Origin: Tenacibaculum sp. SZ-18 | GTDB taxonomy: Bacteria > Bacteroidota > Bacteroidia > Flavobacteriales > Flavobacteriaceae | Direction of reading: 5' to 3' | NCBI RefSeq assembly: GCF_002813915.1 | Contig: NZ_CP019335.1 | Location: 2,897,777 to 2,961,776 of the forward strand | Length of the DNA stretch: 64,000 bases | In this document: positions 1 to 8,110 of the stretch, piece by piece | Layout: each line of letters begins with the position of its first letter | How positions within the stretch are numbered: the stretch's first letter is position 1 | Notes under the pieces: generated by a model | What the model was told of the DNA's origin: nothing | Database searches by the model: none | Seen by the model: only the letters and a program-made list of their open reading frames with translations | Made by a program: the position numbers and the translations under genes

Positions 1-1346
1 CTATTTATTTCAACGGAATTAATATTCGCAGTTTTATGACCTCCATAAATATTATCAGAGGTAAATATGACGCTTTAGAAGCAAATCAGAATGAAGAAGA
101 CATTAAAGAAAAAATTAAAGTTGAAGGTAATGGTGAAGTTTCTCATTTCCAAGCTTTAACTGCGGCATTATCTGCGACTGTTGGTTTAGGAAATATCGCG
201 GGAGTTGCTATTGCGCTTTCTATTGGTGGACCTGGAGCCACTTTTTGGATGATTATAATCGGGTTGCTCGGAATGGCTTCAAAATTTGTCGAGTGTACAT
301 TAGGTGTTAAGTATCGCGAAATAGACAATAACGGAACTGTTTATGGTGGACCAATGTATTACTTGACAAAAGGCTTCGCAGAAATTGGTTTTGGAAAAAT
401 AGGAAAAATAATGGCTGTACTTTTTGCGATTATGTGTGTTGGAGGATCTTTTGGAGGTGGAAACATGTTTCAAGTAAATCAAGCTTTTAAACTGTTTGAA
501 TACGTTACTGGAGGAGCGCAAAGTTTTATTTACGGAAAAGGATGGCTTTTCGGATTAATCATGACCCTTTTTGCTGGAATTGTAATCATTGGTGGAATCA
601 AAAAAATTGCAAACGTTACAGATAAAATTGTTCCCATTATGGTAGTAGTTTATGTCCTTGCCGTTATTACAGTTTTAATAAGTAACCTTAATTTACTTCC
701 GAATGCATTCTCTCAAATTATTGAAGGAGCATTCAACCAAACTGGAATTGCTGGCGGATTTATCGGAGTTATGATTCAAGGGTTTAGAAGAGGAGCTTTC
801 TCAAATGAAGCTGGAATTGGTTCATCATCAATTGCCCACTCAGCTGTAAAGACAAATTACCCCGCTAGCGAAGGACTTGTTGCTTTGCTAGAACCTTTTA
901 TTGATACTGTAATTGTTTGTACTATGACAGCTCTAGCTTTGATAATAACAGGACAAATTACTCCTGGTAATGCTGTTTCATTTGAGCAAGGCGCAATATT
1001 AACTTCCAAAGCTCTAGAAAGCAGTATTTCCTGGTTTCCATATCTTTTAACCATCGCTGTTATTCTGTTTGCATTTTCATCCATGATTTCTTGGTCGTAC
1101 TACGGATATCAGGCTTGGACATTTTTATTTGGTCGAGATAAAGCAACTGGTAATATTTACAAAATAATATTTTGTTTGTTTACTGTAGTTGGAGCTGCTG
1201 CAACACTAAATGCAGTAACCGATTTTTCAGATGCTATGGTATTTTCAATGATGGTTCCAAATATGATTGGATTAGTAGTGTTGGCTCCAAAAGTTATTGT
1301 AGAACTGAAGAAATATAAAAGTAAGATTATTCAAAATCAACAATAG
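1..1346 (+). CDS. Sodium:alanine/glycine symporter (AGCS family), N-terminus cut by window edge
   Basis: Inner-membrane Na+-coupled amino-acid carrier of the AGCS family. The reading frame is open from base 3 through the first ATG (position 36), and the residues before that ATG (IYFNGINIRS) fit the family, so the true start lies left of the window. The conserved early segment GEVSHFQALTAALSATVGLG is present, followed by about nine hydrophobic segments. A later RRGAFSNEAGIGSSS motif is also typical of AGCS. The visible part is about 447 residues against a usual 450-550. An 85-bp gap separates it from the next gene. The substrate (alanine or glycine) is inferred from the family only. Confidence 0.9.
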   Translation, partial: IYFNGINIRSFMTSINIIRGKYDALEANQNEEDIKEKIKVEGNGEVSHFQALTAALSATVGLGNIAGVAIALSIGGPGATFWMIIIGLLGMASKFVECTLGVKYREIDNNGTVYGGPMYYLTKGFAEIGFGKIGKIMAVLFAIMCVGGSFGGGNMFQVNQAFKLFEYVTGGAQSFIYGKGWLFGLIMTLFAGIVIIGGIKKIANVTDKIVPIMVVVYVLAVITVLISNLNLLPNAFSQIIEGAFNQTGIAGGFIGVMIQGFRRGAFSNEAGIGSSSIAHSAVKTNYPASEGLVALLEPFIDTVIVCTMTALALIITGQITPGNAVSFEQGAILTSKALESSISWFPYLLTIAVILFAFSSMISWSYYGYQAWTFLFGRDKATGNIYKIIFCLFTVVGAAATLNAVTDFSDAMVFSMMVPNMIGLVVLAPKVIVELKKYKSKIIQNQQ

Positions 1347-1431
1347 GAACTAATGTGTTTATAATACAGTCAAACTCAATGCAAGAAAAAATAAAACCGT
1401 AATTTTAGTACCTCATAATGCAATCAATAAA

Positions 1432-2883
1432 ATGAAAAAAACCATACTTCTTTTATCATTGTCTGCAATAGTAAACTTTAGTTGTTCTAATACTAAAGAA
1501 TCTAAAAACAGTAGTGATAATGTAAATTCAACTGTATTGAGTACTGATGAAAAAAAAGACAGTACCAACATTAAACACTTTTTTAATTCAGCGTTAACCG
1601 AAGGAAAATCATACGAATGGTTACGCGATTTAACTCAGAATATTGGAGGCCGTTTATCTGGTTCTCCAGAAGCCGCAAAAGCTGTTCTTTGGGGAGAAAA
1701 GCTTATGAAAAATATCGGATTAGATTCTGTTTGGCTACAACCTGTGATGGTTCCTCACTGGGTTCGTGGAGAAAAAGAAGAAGCTAATTACATCGTAAAT
1801 GGAAAACAAAAAAATGTTCCAATCTGTGCTTTAGGATTTTCAATTGCAACACCTTCAAATGGTTTAACTGCCGAGGTTATCGAAGTAAAAAGCTTGGATG
1901 AGGCAAAAGAAATGGGAAATAAATTAAAAGATAAAATTGTGTTCTTCAATGGAGCTTTCGATAACACTTTAATTAATACTTTTCATGCTTATGGAGGATG
2001 TGTTGGACAACGTTTTTCTGGAGCAAGAGTTTGTAGTGAATTTGGAGCAAAAGGTGTCATTGTTAGATCTATGACAAACGGAATAGATGATTATCCGCAC
2101 ACTGGATCAATGGGATATGGAGATATTCCTCAAGACCAATACATTCCTGCAGCTGCAATTAGTTCAAGAGCTGCCGAAATTTTAAGTAAGGATTTAAAAG
2201 ACAACCCTAATTTAAAATTCTATTTCAAGCAGAGTTGTAAAACGTTACCAGATGCTCCATCTCATAATGTAATTGGAGAAATTAAGGGAACTGAAGAGCC
2301 TGAAAAAATTATTGTTGTTGGTGGTCATTTAGATTCTTGGGATTTAGGTGAAGGTGCTCATGATGATGGAACAGGTGTCGTTCAATCTTTAGAAGTAGCA
2401 TACTTATTCAAAAAGAATAATATAAAACCTAAAAACACGATTCGAATTGTATTCTTTATGAACGAGGAAAACGGAACTCGTGGAGCTAAAGAATATGCTA
2501 AACAAGCGAAACAAAACAATGAAATTCATGTCGCTGGATTGGAAAGTGATGCTGGTGGACATACACCTAGAGGTTTTTCTATAGACGCGAATGAAAACAA
2601 CACACAACTTTTAAAGAGTTGGAAAAAATTATTAGCTCCTTACGGATTACATGATTTATTAAAAGGTGGAAGCGGTGCTGACATTAGTCCTTTAAAAAAT
2701 GATGAAATTACTTTAGTTGGATACAGACCAGATAGTCAGCGTTATTTTGATTATCATCATACGAGTATTGATACTTTTGATAAAGTGAATAAACGTGAGC
2801 TAGAATTAGGTAGTGCTTCTATGGCAAGCTTAGTCTATTTGATGGATAAATATTTGTATACAGAAGACAAAGTAAAACCTTAA
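1432..2883 (+). CDS. M28 family zinc aminopeptidase/carboxypeptidase, lipoprotein
   Basis: Predicted exported peptidase of family M28, close to plasma glutamate carboxypeptidase-like enzymes. It has 483 residues. The N-terminus is a lipoprotein signal with the acylated cysteine at residue 18 (NFSC). A PA-like insert precedes the catalytic domain. The zinc-ligand set is visible: H299 in GGHLDSW, D311 in HDDGTG, E345-E346 in NEENG, D373 in ESDAGG and H442/H443 in YHHTS. It heads a tight four-gene set (gaps of 9, 0 and 2 bp) with a DoxX protein, an amidohydrolase and a lipocalin-like protein, which suggests extracytoplasmic peptide scavenging. Confidence 0.9.
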   Translation: MKKTILLLSLSAIVNFSCSNTKESKNSSDNVNSTVLSTDEKKDSTNIKHFFNSALTEGKSYEWLRDLTQNIGGRLSGSPEAAKAVLWGEKLMKNIGLDSVWLQPVMVPHWVRGEKEEANYIVNGKQKNVPICALGFSIATPSNGLTAEVIEVKSLDEAKEMGNKLKDKIVFFNGAFDNTLINTFHAYGGCVGQRFSGARVCSEFGAKGVIVRSMTNGIDDYPHTGSMGYGDIPQDQYIPAAAISSRAAEILSKDLKDNPNLKFYFKQSCKTLPDAPSHNVIGEIKGTEEPEKIIVVGGHLDSWDLGEGAHDDGTGVVQSLEVAYLFKKNNIKPKNTIRIVFFMNEENGTRGAKEYAKQAKQNNEIHVAGLESDAGGHTPRGFSIDANENNTQLLKSWKKLLAPYGLHDLLKGGSGADISPLKNDEITLVGYRPDSQRYFDYHHTSIDTFDKVNKRELELGSASMASLVYLMDKYLYTEDKVKP

Positions 2884-2892
2884 TAATTTAGC

Positions 2893-3261
2893 ATGGAATA
2901 CATATTCTTAGGACTGAAAATTTTAATGGCTATAATGATGATTTTCGCTGGATTTTATCACTTTTATAAACCGAATTTTTACAATCCAATAATCCCCGAT
3001 TTCTTACCTAAAAAACTAGTGACGTATATTTCTGGTTTTGTAGAACTTGTGTTAGGAATTGGGCTTTTTACAAAAGGTTATGAAAGCATTTCAGCCTGGG
3101 GAATATTTATTCTTATGCTCGTTTTTCTACCCATTCATATTTGGGATGCAACTAGAGAAAAACCCGCGATGAAAACTAAAAAAATCGCATACATCAGAAT
3201 TTTAATCCAATTCCTTCTTATTGCTTGGGCTTGGTATTTATATCAAAACGAATTAACCTAA
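2893..3261 (+). CDS. DoxX-like small membrane protein
   Basis: A 122-residue integral membrane protein with four hydrophobic helices (roughly residues 5-20, 43-60, 66-84 and 98-117). The N-terminal pattern (ILMAIMMIFAGFYHF, then a proline-rich loop with IIPDFLP) is typical of the DoxX/MauE-like superfamily in Bacteroidota. No catalytic residues are evident. It lies 9 bp after the M28 peptidase, and its stop codon directly abuts the ATG of the amidohydrolase, so it is almost certainly co-transcribed. Function unknown; redox or membrane-stress roles are only family-level guesses. Confidence 0.7.
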   Translation: MEYIFLGLKILMAIMMIFAGFYHFYKPNFYNPIIPDFLPKKLVTYISGFVELVLGIGLFTKGYESISAWGIFILMLVFLPIHIWDATREKPAMKTKKIAYIRILIQFLLIAWAWYLYQNELT

Positions 3262-4875
3262 ATGAAAAAACTAATCACATTAACACTTTTAAGTGTTACC
3301 ATATTCTCTTGTAATCAGAAACAAGAGGCTGATATTATTGTAAAAAACGCTAAAGTTTACACCGTAAATAACGACTTTGCTTCAGCAGAAAGTTTTGCCA
3401 TCAAAGATGGGAAGTTTTTAGCGGTTGGAACAAATGAAGAAATTGATCAAAAATATAATTCTTCGAACATTGTAGACGCAGATGAAAAAGCTGTTTATCC
3501 TGGTTTAATCGACGGGCATTGTCACTTTTTTAGATTTGGTTTACAACTTCAAAAAGTAGATGTTACTGGAACTAACAGTTACGATGAAGTCCTTGAAAAA
3601 ATTGTAGCTTTTCAAAAAGAAAAGAATCTTCCTTTTATTACAGGACGTGGATGGGATCAAAATGATTGGGAAGTGCAAAAATTTCCAACTAAAGAAAAAT
3701 TAGATGAACTTTTTCCAGACACTCCAGTTGCAATCACTCGTGTTGATGGACATGCAATGTTGGTAAATCAAAAAGCTCTTAACATTTCAGGAATTACAGA
3801 AAACTCAACTGTAGAAGGTGGAGAATTCATACGCGAAAATGGGAAACTAACTGGAGTGCTTATTGATAATGCAATGGATTTTGTTAAAGTTCCTGCTGCA
3901 TCAAAAAAGGAACAAATTGAAGCATTAAAAGAAGCGGAAAAAATTAATTTCTCTTATGGTTTAACAACTGTAGTTGATGCTGGTTTAGAGAAAGAAAACA
4001 TTGAATTGATTGACAGTTTACAACAAGCTGGAGCATTAAAAATAAAAATCTACGCAATGGTTTCTGCAACACAACCACAGTTAGATTATTACATCAAAAA
4101 AGGTATTATTAAAACAGATCGTTTAAATATTCGATCATTTAAAGTTTATGGAGATGGAGCCTTGGGTTCGAGAGGTGCTGCAATGAAAGAACCATATAGT
4201 GACAGACACAATCATTTTGGAGCTTTAATATATTCTCCTGAACGCTACAGAGAAATTGCAAAACAAATTGCAGCTTCAGAATACCAAATGAATACGCATG
4301 CCATTGGTGATTCGGCAAATTATTTAATGTTAAAAACCTATCATGATGTTTTAAAAGGTCAAACCAATAGACGCTGGAGAATTGAACATGCTCAAATTGT
4401 AGACAAAGCTGATTTTAATTTATTCAAAAATGTAGTTCCTTCAATTCAACCTACACACGCTACTTCCGATATGTACTGGGCTGAAGATAGAGTTGGAAAA
4501 GAAAGAATTAAAGGTGGATATGCATTTAAGACATTATTGAACACCTATGGAAAGGTTGCCTTAGGAACAGATTATCCTGTTGAAAAAGTAAGTCCGTTTT
4601 TAACTTTCTATGCTGCAGTTGCTAGAAAAGATTTAAACAATTATCCAGAAAATGGATACCAAATGGAAAACGCATTAACTCGAGAAGAAACTTTAAAAGG
4701 AATGACGATCTGGAATGCTTATGCAAACTTCGAAGAAAATGAAAAAGGAAGTATTGAAGTTGGTAAAATGGCTGATTTCGTTATTCTTGATCAAGATATT
4801 ATGACAGTTGATATTAAAAATGTTCCGAATACAAAAGTTATATCGACTTACGTAAACGGAGAAAAAGTGCACTAA
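3262..4875 (+). CDS. Amidohydrolase family protein (YtcJ-like), lipoprotein
   Basis: Metal-dependent hydrolase of the Amidohydro_3/YtcJ group, 537 residues. A lipoprotein signal ends at C17 (TIFSC). The composite beta-sandwich start (ADIIVKNAKVYTVN) is followed by the HxH metal motif in DGHCHF (H86, H88). Later family landmarks are GDGALGSRGA, MNTHAIGD, WRIEHAQIV and LGTDYPVEKVSP, and the sandwich closes with GSIEVGKMADFVILD. It begins at the base after the DoxX stop and is 2 bp from the next gene. The substrate is unknown; relatives act on N-acyl amides or N-substituted formamides. Confidence 0.9.
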   Translation: MKKLITLTLLSVTIFSCNQKQEADIIVKNAKVYTVNNDFASAESFAIKDGKFLAVGTNEEIDQKYNSSNIVDADEKAVYPGLIDGHCHFFRFGLQLQKVDVTGTNSYDEVLEKIVAFQKEKNLPFITGRGWDQNDWEVQKFPTKEKLDELFPDTPVAITRVDGHAMLVNQKALNISGITENSTVEGGEFIRENGKLTGVLIDNAMDFVKVPAASKKEQIEALKEAEKINFSYGLTTVVDAGLEKENIELIDSLQQAGALKIKIYAMVSATQPQLDYYIKKGIIKTDRLNIRSFKVYGDGALGSRGAAMKEPYSDRHNHFGALIYSPERYREIAKQIAASEYQMNTHAIGDSANYLMLKTYHDVLKGQTNRRWRIEHAQIVDKADFNLFKNVVPSIQPTHATSDMYWAEDRVGKERIKGGYAFKTLLNTYGKVALGTDYPVEKVSPFLTFYAAVARKDLNNYPENGYQMENALTREETLKGMTIWNAYANFEENEKGSIEVGKMADFVILDQDIMTVDIKNVPNTKVISTYVNGEKVH

Positions 4876-4877
4876 TT

Positions 4878-5357
4878 ATGAAACTAAAACTTAGCTTAAT
4901 TCTTTGCTTTTTAATTACAGCTTTTTCCTTACAAGCACAAACCGAAAAAGAGGCTTTAAGTAAATTATCTTTTATGATAGGTAATTGGAAAGGAACTTCA
5001 TTTTCTTTTTCAGAAAAAGGAACAAAATCTACCGAAGTTACGGAAGATGTAGATTATAAAATGAATGGAAGTTTAGTTATTCTCGATGTTAAATCACCAT
5101 GGATTGAATTGCATACGATCATAAGTTATAGTGTAAAAGATCAGTGTTACTATTATCATCCATTCTCAAAAAAAGGTTTGAGAGATAAGTACAAAAGTAA
5201 TTTTGAAGACAATGTTTTTAGAGTGTATTTCAGTAAAGAAAGAAGACTAACATTTACGTTAACTAAAGAAGGTTACTTTCATGAATTTGGTGAAAATCTT
5301 AAAGATGGAAAATGGAAAAAATACTTTGAAGATATTTTAAAACCAATACAAAAATAA
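4878..5357 (+). CDS. Secreted lipocalin-like/DUF1579-like protein
   Basis: A 159-residue protein with a signal peptide (cleavage probably after LQAQ, residue 21). The mature part has alternating beta-strand character and the opening LSFMIGNWKGTSFSF, which resembles DUF1579 and lipocalin-like barrels that begin with a conserved G-x-W. No catalytic motif is seen. It is the last gene of the M28-DoxX-amidohydrolase operon (2-bp gap). The family assignment is tentative; ligand and role are unknown. Confidence 0.6.
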   Translation: MKLKLSLILCFLITAFSLQAQTEKEALSKLSFMIGNWKGTSFSFSEKGTKSTEVTEDVDYKMNGSLVILDVKSPWIELHTIISYSVKDQCYYYHPFSKKGLRDKYKSNFEDNVFRVYFSKERRLTFTLTKEGYFHEFGENLKDGKWKKYFEDILKPIQK

Positions 5358-5423
5358 ACTTGAAATAAAATGCATCTTTTTTAAAATTCCTGAGTCTATT
5401 AGGTGAATTTAAAAATAATAGAC

Positions 5424-5528
5424 ATGGAATATAAAAATCAATGTGCTTGCAATTGCACAAGCTGCTCAACAGAAGACTGTAAAAACTGTACTTGTGAAAA
5501 CTGTACATGTACAAATTGCAATTGTTAA
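5424..5528 (+). CDS. Cysteine-rich micro-protein, metallothionein-like (34 aa)
   Basis: A short ORF with ATG at 5424 and TAA at 5526-5528 encodes 34 residues, 11 of them cysteine (positions 7, 9, 11, 14, 19, 22, 24, 27, 29, 32, 34). They form overlapping C-x-C and C-x2-C units such as CACNC and CTCENCTC. The remainder is Asn, Thr, Ser, Glu and Lys, with no hydrophobic core, as in metallothioneins. An in-frame TAG lies upstream at 5400-5402. A perfectly placed intrinsic terminator starts 6 bp after the stop, which argues for a real transcript. The neighbour downstream is a SigZ-type sigma factor. Metal binding (Zn, Cu or Cd) is inference; I do not recognise a named family. Confidence 0.65.
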   Translation: MEYKNQCACNCTSCSTEDCKNCTCENCTCTNCNC

Positions 5529-5534
5529 TTAAAT

Positions 5535-5578
5535 AAATGTCGCTCTGAATACATTATATATTCAAAGCGACATTTTTT
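5535..5578 (+). terminator. Intrinsic terminator of the Cys-rich gene
   Basis: A 17-bp stem (5535-5551 with 5559-5575, one mismatch) and a 7-nt loop are followed by a T6 run. It separates the Cys-rich gene from the sigma-factor gene. Confidence 0.85.
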
Positions 5579-5592
5579 GTAAATTTACTAAG

Positions 5593-6132
5593 ATGACTAC
5601 CCAAGAAGTTTGGACTACATACCATAAAGATTTAAAGCGTTTTATCATCAGTAAAACCAAAGATGCAGTTGTTGCTGATGACATTTTACAAGATGCTTTT
5701 ATCAGAATACACAATAAACTCCATACATTAAAAGATACTTCAAAATTAAAGTCATGGATTTTCACGATTACTAGAAATTCGATTTACGACCATTTTAAAT
5801 CTCAAGGGAAAAGTATCACATTTGACAACTCCGATATTCCTGTAGAAATTGAAGATCACATTCATACAGAAAAAGACTGTTTAAGAGGAATTGTAACAAA
5901 TCTTCCCAAAAAGTACAGAACTCCTTTGTTTTTAGCCGATATAAAAGGTTTGAAACAACAAGATATTGCGAGTCAGCTTAACCTACCTCTACCAACAGTA
6001 AAATCTCAAATTAAGCGAGCTCGACAAATGATTGTTCAAGGATTTATGGATTGCTGTGGGTTTAAATTAAATAAGAACGGTAAATTAGTAGGCGAAATAC
6101 AAGAAAAAGCAGAATGTAAAATTTGTAACTGA
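5593..6132 (+). CDS. sigZ: RNA polymerase sigma factor, SigZ-like ECF
   Basis: ECF (sigma-70 group 4) factor of 179 residues. Region 2 lies at about residues 20-65 (VADDILQDAFIRIHN ... LKSWIFTITRNSIYDHF). Region 4 lies at about 107-150, with the helix-turn-helix QQDIASQLNLPLPTVKSQIK. A 25-residue tail beyond region 4 carries C154-C155 (DCCGF) and C175/C178 (AECKICN), a pattern that recalls SigZ-family sigma factors and could bind metal or sense thiols (inference). No anti-sigma gene is adjacent. The next gene, a Crp/Fnr regulator, follows after 6 bp in the same reading frame. A Cys-rich micro-protein gene lies just upstream. Confidence 0.85.
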   Translation: MTTQEVWTTYHKDLKRFIISKTKDAVVADDILQDAFIRIHNKLHTLKDTSKLKSWIFTITRNSIYDHFKSQGKSITFDNSDIPVEIEDHIHTEKDCLRGIVTNLPKKYRTPLFLADIKGLKQQDIASQLNLPLPTVKSQIKRARQMIVQGFMDCCGFKLNKNGKLVGEIQEKAECKICN

Positions 6133-6138
6133 AAACCA

Positions 6139-6735
6139 TTGAAAATTAAACATAAACTTTCTATTCCTTTTAATGAAATCTTTCATGGCATCAATTTATC
6201 GAACCAAGAAAAAGAGTTTATTCAGCAAAAAATAGAAACCGTAATTGTAAAAAAAGATGACATTCTTTTTAAACAAGGTGACATAATTGACCATCAATAT
6301 TACGTTTATGATGGCTGTTTAAGAACCTATCACATAGATGAGAATGGCAAGGAACATACATTACAATTTGCGATTAAACATTGGTGGATTAGTGATTACA
6401 TTGCTTACTTCGGAGATAAGAAATCGGTTTTATTTGTCGAATGTATAAGAGACGCTCAACTATTTAAAATAAACAAAGAAAATTTTGAAGCTATTTATCA
6501 ATTCAGTCCGAAAATTGAGGCGCTCTTTCGTCAAAAATTAGAAAAAGCTTTAGTTAGAAACGAAAAGCGAATTCTTGCTAACTTAACAAATTCAGCTAAG
6601 GAAAGATATTTAGCATTTTTAAAAAAATATCCACTTATTGAAAAGAGCATAAAAAATTATCATATTGCTTCTTATTTAGGAATAACTACCGAAAGTTTAA
6701 GTAGAATCAGAAAAGAAATTGCATCTGATCATTAA
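6139..6735 (+). CDS. Crp/Fnr family transcriptional regulator (TTG start)
   Basis: A 198-residue regulator with a cyclic-nucleotide-binding-type beta-barrel (about 20-115; KKDDILFKQGDIIDHQYYVYDGCLR) and a short C-terminal DNA-binding segment (YHIASYLGITTESLSRIRKE) typical of Bacteroidota Crp/Fnr proteins. The start must be TTG at 6139: there is no in-frame ATG before the barrel, and the SigZ stop lies two codons upstream in the same frame. Coupling to SigZ is therefore likely. It has no cysteine cluster like that of FNR, so an oxygen-sensing role is not supported. Confidence 0.85.
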   Translation: MKIKHKLSIPFNEIFHGINLSNQEKEFIQQKIETVIVKKDDILFKQGDIIDHQYYVYDGCLRTYHIDENGKEHTLQFAIKHWWISDYIAYFGDKKSVLFVECIRDAQLFKINKENFEAIYQFSPKIEALFRQKLEKALVRNEKRILANLTNSAKERYLAFLKKYPLIEKSIKNYHIASYLGITTESLSRIRKEIASDH

Positions 6736-6750
6736 TTACCATACATCAAT

Positions 6751-6779
6751 TTTCATCAGAACATTGGATTGTAATTTTG
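6751..6779 (+). promoter_or_regulatory. Bacteroidota-type promoter for the DJ-1/Hsp31 gene
   Basis: TTTC at 6751-6754, a 17-nt spacer and TAATTTTG at 6772-6779 match the TAnnTTTG -7 consensus. The predicted start near 6785 leaves a leader of about 16 nt before the ATG at 6802. Confidence 0.6.
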
Positions 6780-6801
6780 TAAAAAATAACAATCATCTCT
6801 T

Positions 6802-7479
6802 ATGAAAAAAGTATTATTTGTAGTTACCAGTCATGATGAACTTGGAAATACAGGAGAAAAAACAGGTTTTTGGGTAGAAGAATTTGCAAGTCCATATTAT
6901 CTTTTAGCTGACAAAAATATTGATATTACAATTGCTTCACCAAAAGGAGGTCAGCCTCCAATTGATCCAAAAAGTGAATTACCAGATTTTCAAACTCCTG
7001 CAACAGAACGTTATTATAAAGATTCTGAACTATTGGAAAAAATGACAAAAACGATTCCATTATCAGAAATAAAAGAAAGTGAATTTGATGCAGTATTTTA
7101 TCCTGGGGGACACGGACCTTTATGGGATTTAGCAGAAGATAAAAACTCAATTAAATTAATTGAATCTTTCTACAATAACAATAAACCGGTGGGAGCAGTT
7201 TGTCACGCACCTGCTATTTTTAAAAACACAAAAACTGAAGGAAAACCTTTGGTAAATGGTAAAAACGTAACTGGATTTAGTAATACTGAAGAAGATGCCG
7301 TTCAGTTAACTGATGTAGTTCCTTTCCTTGTAGAAAACATGTTACAAGAAAACGGCGGAAACTATAGTAAAAAAGAAGACTGGCATCCATATGCAATTGA
7401 AGACGGAAATTTAATTACTGGTCAAAACCCAGCTTCATCTGAATTAGTTGCCGATTTATTGTACAAGCAACTATTCTAA
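6802..7479 (+). CDS. DJ-1/PfpI family protein, Hsp31-like (type 1 glutamine amidotransferase fold)
   Basis: A 225-residue cytoplasmic protein of the Hsp31/HchA-like branch of the DJ-1/PfpI superfamily. The nucleophile elbow is GAVCHAPA with C134 followed by H135. E26/E27 in GFWVEEFASPY supplies the acidic partner, and the loop YPGGHGPLWDL is characteristic. Relatives have been described as glyoxalase III, deglycase or holding chaperones induced by stress. It has its own promoter, and its position after SigZ and Crp genes fits a stress response (inference). Confidence 0.88.
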   Translation: MKKVLFVVTSHDELGNTGEKTGFWVEEFASPYYLLADKNIDITIASPKGGQPPIDPKSELPDFQTPATERYYKDSELLEKMTKTIPLSEIKESEFDAVFYPGGHGPLWDLAEDKNSIKLIESFYNNNKPVGAVCHAPAIFKNTKTEGKPLVNGKNVTGFSNTEEDAVQLTDVVPFLVENMLQENGGNYSKKEDWHPYAIEDGNLITGQNPASSELVADLLYKQLF

Positions 7480-7520
7480 TGAAGTTATTTACATAACAAA
7501 CAACTAAGACCTATATTTAT

Positions 7521-7557
7521 AAGCCTTCTTTTTTCGAAAAGAAGGTTTATTTTTTTA
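7521..7557 (+). terminator. Intrinsic terminator with UUCG tetraloop
   Basis: A 12-bp stem (7521-7532 with 7537-7548, one G-U pair) is closed by a TTCG loop and followed by a T-rich run. It terminates the DJ-1 gene. Confidence 0.85.
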
Positions 7558-7635
7558 AATCAACTATTACAAAACGTAATTTTACTTTTATCTTTTCTTT
7601 TTTATTAGATTAGACCAAATAACCAACCAAATAAT

Positions 7636-8085
7636 ATGATTCAGAATAATTCTAACTTTGAAATCTTACAGAATGAGATTCAAAAAATGATTAATTACAC
7701 TTCTAAAAAAAGTACGAAAAACAAAAGAAAATCATTTTATATTTATATTTCCGTAGCTATTTCATCCGCGTTAATTACTTTTTTAGTTGCTATTGGAGAC
7801 GATTTTCCTGTTTGGAAAGAAACATTAAAAATGTCTACTTTATTTTTTAGCGCTCTTAGTACCATATTGGCTGCTTGGGATGGCTTCTATAACCATAAAG
7901 AACTTTGGGTTATCTATGGAGAAACACGTCACTATCTTAAAGAATTATATCTAAAGACTAGATTAGCAAGTGAAAGCGACAAAAACAATCCAGAGTATAT
8001 TAATAAACTTCATAAAGAATACCAATCTATTGTAAGTAAAGGTAATTTCAAGTGGAAAGAATTACGAATGGACGATAATGATTAA
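7636..8085 (+). CDS. Two-TM protein, DUF4231/SLATT-like
   Basis: A 149-residue protein. A charged N-terminal helix (residues 1-32) is followed by two transmembrane helices (about 33-53 and 65-82) separated by a short acidic loop, then a long soluble helical tail beginning WDGFYNHKELWVIYGETRHYLKEL. This layout matches SLATT/DUF4231 proteins, two-TM domains predicted to form pores and often linked to SMODS/SLOG nucleotide-signalling systems. No nucleotidyltransferase or SLOG partner is adjacent; the neighbours are DJ-1 and a Crp/Fnr regulator 25 bp downstream. The family call is tentative. Confidence 0.5.
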   Translation: MIQNNSNFEILQNEIQKMINYTSKKSTKNKRKSFYIYISVAISSALITFLVAIGDDFPVWKETLKMSTLFFSALSTILAAWDGFYNHKELWVIYGETRHYLKELYLKTRLASESDKNNPEYINKLHKEYQSIVSKGNFKWKELRMDDND

Positions 8086-8110
8086 TTAGTAACTAACCTA
8101 TTTTTATGTA

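Noticed and set aside
5299..5514. 71-aa minus-strand ORF opposite the Cys-rich gene
   Set aside because: Low-complexity Phe/Tyr/Leu-rich translation antisense to the Cys-rich ORF and the lipocalin-like gene end, with no family resemblance.
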